DNA from: Rapana venosa
Lineage: Eukaryota; Mollusca; Gastropoda; Neogastropoda; Muricidae
Assembly: GCA_028751875.1 (NCBI GenBank)
Contig: CM054153.1
Coordinates: 25,857,758 to 25,921,757, forward strand
Length of the DNA: 64,000 bases
Direction of reading: 5' to 3'
Part shown: piece by piece, positions 43,743-53,821 of the stretch
Layout of the letters: each line of letters begins with the position of its first letter
Position numbering within the stretch: position 1 is the stretch's first letter
The notes under the pieces: generated by a model
What the model was told of the DNA's origin: nothing
Database searches by the model: none
What the model saw: the letters and a program-made list of their open reading frames with translations, nothing else
Program-made: the position numbers and the translations under genes

Positions 43743-44863
43743 TTGTGTGTGTGTGTTTTCTTTCCGCTGTTTTTTTTGGTGTTGCTTTGATGTCAAAGTG
43801 TAGGCCTGTGTGCAATTTGTTGTGTGTGTTGTTTTTTTTACACAACACAGGACTGATAAGTAGATAAACATTTGATCACAACAATTTCTTAACAGGATCA
43901 GAAAATGCTTTTTGAATAGTATCAGAAACATCAGTGAATAAAAACCTGAGCTATTTGTGAGTATCTTGGCTTGATGACAGTATAGGATACTGACAAGACA
44001 TTTGTTTTCTACTGTGTTCTCGGGGTTATAATTATGAGCTGTACTGGAATTGGTTCATGAACAAACTTTCAGCTGTAGCAAGGATACCACTAAAAGCTGA
44101 TGAAACAGTAGACTGTGTACGTGCTGTAACGCCTGACCAGCAGGAGTGTTTATAGAGAAGTCAGAAAGCTGACACTAATGACAGCGGCAGACTCTCTCCC
44201 CACACTCTCCATCACCCTGCCTCTCACGGCACTGGCCTTGCGCGGTAGCCGCTACGGTGTGTTTATTTATGGCCTCGTCCTGCCAACAGGTTGAATGTAA
44301 CAGCCCCCCAAAAAGGTTAGTCTGCATGCAGACATATTCAATGTTTTCTCTATGTTCATTGTTTATATAATATAAATATATGCTTTTTTAGAGAGAGAGT
44401 TAGAAATGTCTGTTTTTTTGTGATTGTGTTTCTTCCTGCACCTCTCCTGTTTATCTTCATGTCTGTTTGAACTGCTGTCACATCAACCAGTATGAAAGAA
44501 AGTACATGGAGTTTGGAGTCAAAAGAAAGCTCGTTTAAAGCTCATTTTAAAGAGCGCTTTGCTTGTCATTTTTAAACAATTCAATGTGCAAGAGGATGTG
44601 TGAAAGACACAAGGGTAATTTATGGCTGAACACGGCTACAGCTGCAAGCGGCTAGTGCTGCCTTTCCTTTTGCCCCGTTTATTTATATCCACGCCCTGCC
44701 AGCTGCCAGTCATGAACTTTGGCTGGGAAACTAAATGGAGGGTTTGAGAAGCTGTGTTCGAACAACTGCACAGGCTGCAACCTAAGCCACTAATAGCTCT
44801 TGTCTTCAGCACTAAGAGCATGACTTCAGTTGGCTGTCTTGTTATCCGCTCCTTACTCTCACT

Positions 44864-45115
44864 GAAACTGAAATGGTTTGGCCACACAACAAGGCATAAC
44901 AGCCTGTCAAAGACAGTCTGCAGGGAATGGTGGAAGGAGCAAGGAGGCAGGGACGACCACGCAAAAGCTGGATATCCAACATCAAGGAGTGGACCGGCCT
45001 CACTGTACCAAACCTCCTGAAAGCAGCCCAGGACAGAACCATTTGGCGGTCCACTTGCAGCGTCCGTGCGGGTACCCCAACGGTCGTCCTGACCAAGGGA
45101 TGAGATGAGATGGTG
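44864..45115 (+). mobile_element. 5'-truncated non-LTR retrotransposon 3' end
   Basis: A 252 bp insertion flanked by the 9 bp duplication ACTCTCACT (44855-44863, 45116-45124), present once in array units. The plus-strand reading starts LKLKWFGHTTRHNSLSKTV, and in the second copy (59493-59745) continues GARRQGRPRKSWISNIKEW in one frame to a stop. This is the C-terminal end of an RTE/Nimb-like LINE protein. In this copy one base is lost near 44920. The 3' end is GGGATGAGATGAGATGGTG. Confidence 0.85.
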
Positions 45116-45152
45116 ACTCTCACTCACCACCAACGACCACTTCTTAACTCTT

Positions 45153-45448
45153 AATAATAATAATAATGTATGGAATTTATATAGCGCTGAATCTTGTAAA
45201 GCAACAAATCAAAGCGCTCAGATTTTATTTCATACCACTTTAAGTTGAAATTCGGGCTGCTCTCCCCGGGGAGAGCGGGAGAACGCATCGCCACTTAGCG
45301 CTGCGCCACCCTTTCACCCTTTTTTTTTTTCTGCAGCTGTATTTGTTTCCCTATCAGAGTGGCTTTTTTCTAAGAATTTTGCCAGGGACAACTCTCTTGT
45401 TGCTGTGGGTTTTTTTTACGTGCGCTAAATAATTACGTGTAACACACG

Positions 45449-45479
<31 letters not shown>

Positions 45480-45615
45480 TAGCGCCCAGACCACCACTCA
45501 TGGTCTAATGGATGGGGGAAAAATTTCCGGTCCAAACGGGGTACAAACCGCCGCACACTTCAGACCCGGACTCTTCGCTTTCTAGACAGGCGCGTTACCT
45601 CGAGACCACCGATCC
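45153..45615 (-). mobile_element. tRNA-derived SINE, family C, full length
   Basis: 463 bp flanked by ACTCTT (45147-45152, 45616-45621). On the minus strand it begins near 45615 with a tRNA-like head (GGTCTCGAGGTAACGCGCCT with the A-box, GGTTTGTACCCCG-type B-box weakly preserved), and ends in the tail AGCGCTATATAAATTCC plus (ATT)n at 45153. The tail is shared with 1045-1125 and 1310-1382. Confidence 0.8.
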
Positions 45616-46462
45616 ACTCTTCTATATAAACCCTACATTCCTCTGACAACAAATGAAAAAAGTCTTTGTAATCTGCACTGTAAAATACAAAACTCAAAGA
45701 CATAGACAGCAACTTATCAGATAAACTGATACATTTTTCTTCAATATTCACACCATTCCATAATATTTGTTAAAAATACTGCAACAGTCTTAGGTACTGA
45801 AGCTGTTTGAATGCTTCAAAAACATTTTCGGTTATGATCCAGAATTTCTTAATTAGCTCCCTTTGCATGAGTGATTGGGAATTACCTCCAATGGAACACG
45901 TGACCACAATGAGAATAATGATGATACTTGTAATCATCACTGTCAATTCTTAGATGTGATGATTGATGATAATGATCTTTACATTAAGGCACAATAGATC
46001 AAAAAATGCTTTGTTGCTGTAGCTCTGGGGATCTTTTTATTAATTGTTATAGCAGTCTCTTCTTTTATTTTGCTTTTCAACAAGTCAATGCTTTCAATAA
46101 TAACACAAAAAACTTCATCCACAAAGAAAAGAACTAAAAATCATTGAAACATTTATCAATTATTGTTAATGTTTTCCCCCTTTTGCATATGTTTCAGTGA
46201 GTGTAAATATTTTTTAAGTTATTGAGTGTACTTATTTTTAAATTATTACTGGAGACATATTACAAAATGAAGAAATTAATTGAATTTCATAGACAAGCCA
46301 TTCCTTACAGGTGTATTGTAAGAAAAAAGTATATGGAAAATTTCCCCTAAAATCAAATAACCAAACCAAACAATCAAAGTTCGAATGCGGCTACCTTTAG
46401 TTTATGATGGGGAAAAAATGGCGCATAATTATATTATGCAAAATCTCACCATCGTTGACCTT

Positions 46463-46900
46463 GAAACTGAGGTTCAATGTACAAACAATGCACACAAAAC
46501 ACTTTGCACACATGTTAAAAACCCAGCCATCTTTTGTAACAGAGAAGGATAAAAATTTCAACCAGTGGTATGGAACACACACCCAACATGCATTCTGTAA
46601 CAGGGTGAGGTGTAGGATCCAGCAGGTTCAACTTGCCAAATATTTGTTTATGGACTGCCTAGCTTTTATTGAAACCACGCTCTAAAATGTTTATAGCTAA
46701 AGTCAAGTCATCTAACGGCCAGTGTTTAAATAACAAAACAAAAAAAAACTATTTCAATTTTCATCAGTCCATACATGACAATCATGAAAATTTTAAATAC
46801 TGATCTCAATTTACTCTCAATTTTCTAAGTTCATGAGTTTCACATCAATTACAGTAGGAAAAAAATAAATAAAAGTACAGTTTTTAAAACAAACTGGCAG
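46463..46900. other. Unique non-coding sequence
   Basis: A/T-rich sequence after the end of unit homology. A short plus-strand frame begins near 46485, but the second copy has indels in the same region and there is no recognisable domain. No feature is supported. Confidence 0.5.
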
Positions 46901-46914
46901 TAAACAGGCTGAGA

Positions 46915-47045
<131 letters not shown>

Positions 47046-47212
47046 CAGAGAGATCTAATCATCTTTCTTTTTTTAAAGGGACTTCATACCTGACAAATGA
47101 CATGAAATATACTTTAAAACACTCATGCACACACAAACAAAATGTGTTTTAAAACACACACACACAGACACACAGGCACAGACACACAAAGAGAAAAAGA
47201 AGCATCACGTAC

Positions 47213-47342
47213 ATGGAATGTCCCCGTGGGCCCAGTTGGAAGGCACCATGGTCTTCTTTGACAAGATACTGGACACCTTCTTGGCATCTTGTGCCTCCAC
47301 GGCCTTCATCAACTTCTCGTCTTGCTTGCTCCATTCTGAAAG
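47213..47342 (-). CDS. Coding exon, RAI14/UACA-like ankyrin-repeat protein (N-terminal part)
   Basis: On the minus strand, from an acceptor (TACAACAG at 47350-47343) to a donor (GTACGT at 47212-47207), the exon encodes LSEWSKQDEKLMKAVEAQDA then KKVSSILSKK. This matches the start of the ankyrin region of RAI14 (ankycorbin) and UACA in vertebrates, where an EW.K.D..L..AVE..D..KV...L.KK pattern precedes the first ankyrin repeat; the family identification is from memory. These proteins join ankyrin repeats to a long coiled coil and associate with actin. This copy lacks one T near 47241 compared with the second copy and so is frameshifted after KK.MVPS; I take that as an assembly error. Starting at CTTTCAG, not at AATGG, gives phase 0, which fits the upstream exon at 52932. 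Confidence 0.7.
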
Positions 47343-47456
47343 CTGTTGTATGATAAAAACCCATCAATAACTAAAACTACCCGTATACACAGACGATCAA
47401 TACAAGTCACCTTACAAAATAACTCTCATGAATCTGAGAACATTCAATTTTACCCT

Positions 47457-47475
47457 GATATATATATATATAATA

Positions 47476-47518
<43 letters not shown>

Positions 47519-47522
47519 TATC
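47457..47522. repeat. (TA)n microsatellite
   Basis: An AT-dinucleotide tract with AATA interruptions, intronic or upstream relative to the exon on the minus strand. Length differs from the second copy (62086-62154). Confidence 0.9.
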
Positions 47523-47708
47523 ACATCATATCAACGGGGAATTTACATTAACTTGATTAAGATATACTGTCTCATCTTGGTATTCTTTTGTCTGGAGTTG
47601 TAATTTCACACCCACCCACACAGTACTTGGAAACAAGACAGGGTGGAATTCTTATGGAAAGGAAGAAGAGAATGGGATAGAAAGATTTCATTTCATTCTT
47701 TTAGATTT

Positions 47709-47926
47709 TATTCCTTTATATCAAGAATAATGCATAAGCACTTATGTGCTTTTTTAATCCAGTCCCCGTGTGTATGCACTATGCAGTTTTGTAAATTCTG
47801 TCATCTGTTCCCCGACACACAATGGCCTACTCTTACAAAAAGCGGAACAGGATTAACGTGTTTTGTCGCGAGATGTTCTGCGTGCGTTTGCACACGGGGC
47901 CTCGCTTTTTAGTCTAAATCCAAAGG
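47709..47926 (-). mobile_element. SINE family B, head-truncated
   Basis: TTTATATCAAGAATAATGCA, AGTCCCCGTGTGTATGCA, ACAATGGCCTACTCTTAC and GCACACGGGGCCTCG match 1880-2090 in order. The tRNA-like head that should follow near 47930 is replaced by GA-rich DNA. Confidence 0.75.
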
Positions 47927-48215
47927 AAGAGAGAGAGAGCTAGAGAGTGAAAGCAAGTGAGCAAGAGAGAGACAGACAAAACAGAGACAGAGAGGAGGGG
48001 AAAGAGAGCAAAACTGAAAGGGAGGAAAGAAGACCCCCCCCAAAAAAAGGGAAGTGAGGGGGGGGTGAGGGGGAGAGAAAGAAAAAGACAGACAGACAGT
48101 CAGACAGAGCTAGAGCATGCACCAACCATCCACTCAACAAACCTAAACAGACTGACCATCAGACACAGACAGGCAGGCAGAAAGACAGGAAAAAAAAAAG
48201 AAGATGAATGGCCTT
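47927..48215. repeat. GA-rich / GACA low complexity
   Basis: Purine-rich sequence with GAGA, GACAGACA and short C and A runs. The charged open frame on the plus strand follows from the composition and is not supported as a gene. Confidence 0.75.
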
Positions 48216-48983
48216 GTCACACATCAGCTTAAGCTTAAGGGGATAGGATATTAAAAAAAAAAAAAAAGAAAGTCTGGATCAGACTAAATGCATCAACTAG
48301 GGAACTCCCTCCACCTCCAAACCACCCACCAAACGGGCTTTCAGCCCAGCCCCAGCTTTGATTCAGCTGACATGACAGATGGAACGGCACCCCTATACCT
48401 AAGCCTTAATGAACAGGTGAGAGCAGACTGCCACCAGCAGCTGCGGATCAACGACACTGGCGAGACACACTGTAATCAGGTCAGGTACAGGTAATCAACT
48501 CCCCTTTCAGGTCAGCTGCACAACTAATAAGTCACAGGCCTACAGGCAGGCACCCCCCCCCCCCCCCCCCCCCCCACCCCTCTACCTCCCACACCCTACA
48601 AGGTGAGGTAGGTAAGCTGCACAATCTCACCCTGCCAGTCTGGGGGAAAACAGCATGCTTTTCTTTTCAATTTCTTGTTCGGCTTGCTGGCTGAGTGTAT
48701 GAATTTGTAACACATGGTTTTTTATTCACTCAGGACCACCTGCTTAGAACACTTTGTGAGCTGGATGTATGCCAGTGGGGAGGGAAGCTGAGGAGAAGAA
48801 TGATGAGGCCAGATGACTCTTTAAATGAGCAGACCTATTGCAATACACCCAGTATGCTTGAAGTTGCTATTCAATATAGGATCTGTTTTGATTGTTGGGT
48901 TGGGTTTAGCCTTTTTTTTTTCAAATCTGGAAATAAATTTAATGCATGTGTGTAAAATAAGGTTGTAGGTTATGATACAGACT
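48216..48983. other. Unidentified sequence with poly-C tract
   Basis: Mostly unique DNA. A 26-base C run at about 48550-48575 sits between two AGGTCAG/AGGTGAGGTAGG-rich stretches. Plus-strand open frames near 48288 and 48695 change between the two copies of the locus through small indels, and I do not recognise them. It could include an untranslated exon, but nothing shows this. Confidence 0.5.
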
Positions 48984-49345
48984 GGCAGGGGAGATAGCCT
49001 AGTGGTTAGAGTGTTGCGCTCATGATCTGATGACACAGATTTGAGTTACCACCAAGGCGCCTGTTTGAAGTTATTTTTCTTGATCAGTAGCGACTCCACT
49101 CCCCTGAAGGTCCTTCGGATGTGACTTTAAACTGAGGTCTTGTGTGCAAACACATGCAGAACATCTTGCGTACATGAAAAAAAACCTCTTCTGCCTTTCA
49201 GAAGAGTGGGCCATCTTGTGCCAGTAGAACTGGATGACAAAATGCAAAACGCACTGTGTGCACACACTGACACAGGTATCGTTTTAGACCCATCGGAAAG
49301 CACCTTACATAATGGTGGAAAAACAGTTGTATTATTAATTTTTAT
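48984..49345 (+). mobile_element. tRNA-derived SINE, family B, diverged
   Basis: The head GGAGATAGCCTAGTGGTTAGAGTG carries a good A-box, and GATTTGAGTTACC stands in the B-box place. The body includes GAAGGTCCTTCGGATGTGAC and AGAGTGGGCCATCTTGTGCC, in the same order as 2813-3215 but much diverged. Duplicated at 63615-63980. Confidence 0.75.
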
Positions 49346-49908
49346 TACCCAAAATTTCACCCAGAAACGCACACACACAGACCCGAGTAAAGAATATTAA
49401 TTTAAGGGGTAAAAAGTAAAGAGAGAAAAAAAAAAGGCTGGAAAGTAAATGTTTAGGGGGAAAAAATGTGTGCGAGAGAGTGAGTGTGTTGTGTGTGTGT
49501 GCGCACATGCATGCATGTATTTTTTGCGCACATGCATGCATGTGCACACACAATGTGCATGCATCTGTGGAGGAGGGGGAGGGGAAGGGGAAAGGGAGGT
49601 GCATGCGTGTGTGTGCATTTTGACATTAACCCTGACACACAGCATAACATAATTTAATACATCTCAACCAACTCATAATTAGACAAGTTTTTATTCGGGT
49701 CAAGGGCATAATTACTTACTAAAAGTTACTTGTTCTTGTAAACTTGTAAGTTGTGCACATTCATGCTAGAGATAAGTACTACTTGTCTTACTGTCTGTTA
49801 GAATGTATTAACGTGGAATGATGAGCATAATCTAACAGGTGTGTAACGTGTCATTTATCATTCGATTCATTGTCATGTGGGAGTGTTCTAAAGCACATAA
49901 TAAATGGG

Positions 49909-49988
<80 letters not shown>

Positions 49989-50640
49989 TTGTGTGTGTGC
50001 GTGTGCGCGCACACGTGCATGCTTTCCCTCTGTGTGCGTGTAAAAAAAAGAGAAAGAAAAGGGAGAAAAAGAGAATGCACGGTACATGTATAGCTGTGCA
50101 GGAATGCAGTGTATCACCATCACCAAGTTTATCATTCTTAAGTTTTTAATAAATTGACATTCACAAACATCATTCTTACATTTTGAATATTTAATTGACA
50201 TAATATTTTAAGGACCTTTTCTCATGTTTCATTGAACCCGTATTCAGAGTACGTAGATCATCATGATAAAATGCATACTCAACTTTACTCTTGTGCATTT
50301 CATTTAAATGTAACCTATCACTGACATTAGTACCAATCATTTTCATGAATGGGGCATCATTTCTTCTGCTTAAAAATTAATCTGATTTGATTGCTTTGAA
50401 CTCATAATCACGTGAAATAAAACATTCTTTATGAAAATAAACTCATACATGCACACACCTGCACACACAAGCACACATACACGCATTTGATCATCTAATT
50501 AAAATTACAACACAAATTAAACATCAGTTGCTACTAGAACTAGTAGAAGACAAAACGTACTTGCAACTTAAACCAACTTTCTTTGATGTAAAAAAAGTCT
50601 AAGACAAGTCTGGCATGAAAAGCTACTCTGAGATTAATTG
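49346..50640. other. Intronic or intergenic DNA with microsatellites
   Basis: Contains TG/GCATGC repeats (49488-49560), a G-rich stretch (49570-49600), (TA)n at about 49913-49968 followed by (TG)n to about 50000, and A/T-rich unique sequence. No gene recognised. If the RAI14-like exons are joined, this lies in their intron. Confidence 0.55.
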
Positions 50641-52620
50641 GGCTTTTCAGGTTGCATATATAATTACTTTAAAGCATTTTTTAAGTGAAAGGTCCATTCA
50701 AACAAAAGTAGGAAGCGCGTATTCTCAAATTAGGGCCTCTTCACATGGGAATTCCGCAAGGATCTGTTATACTATAGCCCCAATATTTGTTTAATATTTT
50801 GACCTTTGATCTTTCTAAGCCGTTATCTAAAAATGTTGGAGTTGTGCAGTACATAGATGATATCTGCATGTGGATGAAAGTGAATCTTAAAAAAAGCACT
50901 CCTCGTACGTCTTTAAATCATATTAAAAAGATGTATCAAACTGAGCTTGATAAAAAATTAAAATTAATGCATACATGCTTGAAAATGGGTTATCCCTTTC
51001 TTCAGAAAAAACTCATATGATGCTTTTCAATTCAGGGCATAATCCAGATTTTCTCCCAGTTTTTAAATTAAAAAATAAATCTGTAAATTAATATACACAA
51101 GTTGTAAAATTTTTAGGGGTCTTACATCTAAACTGACTTGGAATCATCATACAGAGTATATATAATACTAACAAAAGGCCAGAACAAGTTCAAACTTTTT
51201 GAAGATTGTGAGTAGGCAACTCATACCCTTTTACACCTAGCAACATCTTTGGTTTGTTCAAAATCAACATATGCACAAGAAATTTTCTTCTCTGCTCCAA
51301 AATATCTATTAAAAAACTACAAAGCGTAGATAGCAAAGCTGCAAACTTGCACTGGGTGTGGCGGCTCATACTGCCGAATTGGAATGTTGCCTTTTAAATC
51401 ACAAATGAAGCTTGCTTCAGCTAAATACATCTTGAGAAATCATACAAATCAAATTCAATATGCCAGTACTTGATTTAAAGGCTGAATCCCATTATCCCAA
51501 AAGAGCAAAAACAATAAGTTCTTTAAACTCCGATAGGGAGCTTCACATCTGATCTGTTTGAAAAATCAGGTGTAAATAAAATTTTTAAAATGTTGCTCGA
51601 TTGTCGCTCAGCGTTATTCCTCCACGGGAGCTTAACATCGCCAAATTTGACATAGACTATGCTGACCTTAAAAAAGGATGATGGGCCTGTCCTGTCGGCC
51701 TTTGTTAGATCTCATCTACGTGAAAATTTATAATATCTTTTGAAAATCTATACAGACTATTCTGTACTTGATAGTAATGTTGCAGGTGCTGATTTGTAAT
51801 TCCAGCTATGAAAATTGAAAGTCTTATTACATTGGAAAAGACCTTCTATTTTCTCAGCTGAGCTTGTTGCAATTGTGATGGCGTTAAACTTCCTGCTTAA
51901 TTTCCTTTCATGTGTAAAAGCTTACAAGTATTATTTATTCTGTTTGGGATTCCAAGTCTGTTCTACAGTCTTTACAATCCTTTAAAGTCTAATATAAGAG
52001 GTGAGATTGTGACTGAAATTGTTCATATTAATTCGTTTTTTGTCTATACATAGAAACCCTGTATACAATTTTGCTGGATTCCATCCCATTGTGGTCTTTG
52101 GAAAACGAATGGGCAGTTTCACAGTTAAAAGGGGTGCAATGAACAAAGAAAATTCCATCAAAATGCAAATTCCACTGTCTTTACAAGGGGGATGTTGTCT
52201 TCTAAAAAAGACTTGCTGGATCAGTTTGGCATTCCATATCATGAAACTTATTAAAAAAGGATGTGCAAGACCTAAGTCAACAAAGTCTAAATACAAAGAT
52301 TTCTCTGTTCAGAACAATTGTGTCAAAGACATTTGACAATTCTGATATACAGACTAAGGCTCGATGCTCTCAAAATGACTCGATGCTCTCAAAATGAAAT
52401 TCAGTCAAAAAGTGTCAGATTTACACCACAACGTGTTATGTTTTATTGTGATCAGTTGAAAACCTTTTTTTGCCGGCTTGTTTCTACACAGACTCTGCTA
52501 GTTTATCCCACACGACATTTTTTTTTTGATAAATCTTAAAAAGCTAGAAATAGTGAAAGGCTTGAGTAAGAGTACAGTCGGTCAATTTTTATAAAAGATT
52601 TTTGCTGTTCCTATCAAATT
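50640..52620 (+). pseudogene. Degenerate LINE with RT and RNase H domains
   Basis: Plus-strand readings in changing frames give GIPQGSV (50748-50768), then LFNILTFDLSKPLSKNVGVV and QYIDDICMW, an RT palm with YIDD as the catalytic box (50787-50880). VVKFLGV is near 51100. An RNase H domain follows: a TDYSV-like start (~51750), FSAELVAIVMALNFL (~51855), WDSKSVLQSL (~51945) and WIPSHCGLW (~52075-52100). RT followed by RNase H is typical of Jockey/I/R1-type LINEs. The endonuclease was not found, so the copy is 5'-truncated; it has many frameshifts. It lies antisense to the RAI14-like exons. Confidence 0.75.
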
Positions 52621-52925
52621 TGATTCCGTTGATTTTTAGCTGATGTAGAGAATACAGTACCTAGCACAACACACATACACACAGAGGCATACACCACACA
52701 TACAAACATGTGCACGCCCCGCACACTCACAAACACTATACACAAATATGCACACAGATCTATACACATGTTTCTCTCTCTCCTCACATACACACAAACC
52801 CCACACACTCACATACACACACGAGCACAACATTTGTCTAATATCACATAATCTGAAAAGACGTTAAATTAAAGAAAAAATTACACCCAAACACACAGAG
52901 GAAAAAAAAAACTGAAAAACTTCCA
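52621..52925. repeat. CA-rich microsatellite and spacer
   Basis: CACACA/CACATA-rich tract at about 52665-52830, then A/T-rich sequence up to the exon candidate. Cysteine/valine frames on the minus strand are shadows. Confidence 0.8.
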
Positions 52926-52931
52926 ACTCAC

Positions 52932-53048
52932 ATCAGTGGTGCTCTTGGTACGTCCAAATTTATTGAGGAAGAGGTTGCGCACCTTTTCGACGACATGATG
53001 GCAATTGGCACTCACCAGATAGAAGGCACGGCGCAAGCACACAGTGGT
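52932..53048 (-). CDS. Candidate upstream exon of the RAI14/UACA-like gene
   Basis: On the minus strand, 53048-52932 is open for 39 codons and ends in VVEKVRNLFLNKFGRTKSTT plus D at a perfect donor, GAT|GTGAGT (52931-52926). The 5' limit is unclear: there is an in-frame stop above 53048 and no ATG, so an acceptor inside (for example CTGGTGAG near 53013) or a base error is needed. It ends in phase 0 and the exon at 47342-47213 begins in phase 0 with its upstream acceptor, giving ...KSTTD-LSEW..., which resembles the short basic leader before the EW motif of RAI14. The link to that gene is inference. Confidence 0.45.
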
Positions 53049-53244
53049 TTACTCTTCCATGACATGTATAAACACACAGCCGTGAAACTTCTCGCAGTGG
53101 TCACATCAGCCACACAAAAAAGATTGTCCAGATCCCCCCACCCCAACACAAACCCTTCATAAAAAAACTGCTATTTCTCACTGTCGTTTTTTACAGTTAG
53201 TCCTCTGCCAAAAAATTTTTGCCGTTATCGGACTGGTCCTGGAA
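53049..53244. other. Contig edge, no feature
   Basis: Mixed sequence with C and A runs leading to the gap. Nothing recognised. Confidence 0.5.
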
Positions 53245-53744
53245 NNNNNNNNNNNNNNNNNNNNNNNNNNNNNNNNNNNNNNNNNNNNNNNNNNNNNNNN
53301 NNNNNNNNNNNNNNNNNNNNNNNNNNNNNNNNNNNNNNNNNNNNNNNNNNNNNNNNNNNNNNNNNNNNNNNNNNNNNNNNNNNNNNNNNNNNNNNNNNNN
53401 NNNNNNNNNNNNNNNNNNNNNNNNNNNNNNNNNNNNNNNNNNNNNNNNNNNNNNNNNNNNNNNNNNNNNNNNNNNNNNNNNNNNNNNNNNNNNNNNNNNN
53501 NNNNNNNNNNNNNNNNNNNNNNNNNNNNNNNNNNNNNNNNNNNNNNNNNNNNNNNNNNNNNNNNNNNNNNNNNNNNNNNNNNNNNNNNNNNNNNNNNNNN
53601 NNNNNNNNNNNNNNNNNNNNNNNNNNNNNNNNNNNNNNNNNNNNNNNNNNNNNNNNNNNNNNNNNNNNNNNNNNNNNNNNNNNNNNNNNNNNNNNNNNNN
53701 NNNNNNNNNNNNNNNNNNNNNNNNNNNNNNNNNNNNNNNNNNNN
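53245..53744. other. Assembly gap (500 N)
   Basis: Exactly 500 N. The sequence right of it (from 53745) matches 39213 onwards, which lies far to the left, so the gap joins two contigs that overlap in content. Confidence 1.
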
Positions 53745-53821
53745 CCAACAGCGGGGCCCAAAGAAAAGTCTTAAAAATGTAGTTTCTTATATTTTTCTCT
53801 TTTTAAAATTCTAAAACATTT
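53745..53821. repeat. End of an array unit (second copy)
   Basis: CCAACAGCGGGGCCCAAAG to TCTAAAACATTT equals 39213-39292. It includes the left target-site duplication of the LINE. Errors are frequent. Confidence 0.8.

Larger units (their letters stand above)
42523..44756. other. 2.2 kb insertion inside the terminal array unit
   Basis: The unit reads CTGGGTGAGTGGAG up to 42522 and resumes with TTCGAACAACTGCACAGGCT at 44757. The 2234 bp between are foreign to the unit. TGGAGGTTT near the left junction and TGGAGGGTTT near 44737 may be a target-site duplication. Inside are microsatellites (42907-43660), a SINE tail (43631-43742) and about 0.9 kb of unrecognised sequence (43743-44740). No protein homology was recognised. 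Its type cannot be assigned. Confidence 0.6.
44757..46462. repeat. Diverged terminal array unit, interrupted
   Basis: Unit order resumes at 44757 (TTCGAACAACTGCACAGGCT) and runs to about 46462 (ATTATGCAAAATCTCACCAT), broken by a LINE tail (44864-45115) and a SINE (45153-45615). Many substitutions separate it from the array consensus. Between about 46158 and 46282 it has ~125 bases where array units have ~580. The missing ~0.45 kb is the LINE endonuclease/linker fragment. It therefore looks like the monomer before that fragment entered, kept at the array edge. Confidence 0.8.

Noticed and set aside
46404..46685. Plus-strand 93-codon frame near 46.4 kb
   Set aside because: It is shortened in the second copy by single-base indels, has no recognisable domain and begins in repeat-unit sequence.
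48288..48955. Short plus-strand frames around 48.3-48.9 kb
   Set aside because: Frames differ between the two copies of the locus and splice signals are weak. Left as unidentified sequence.
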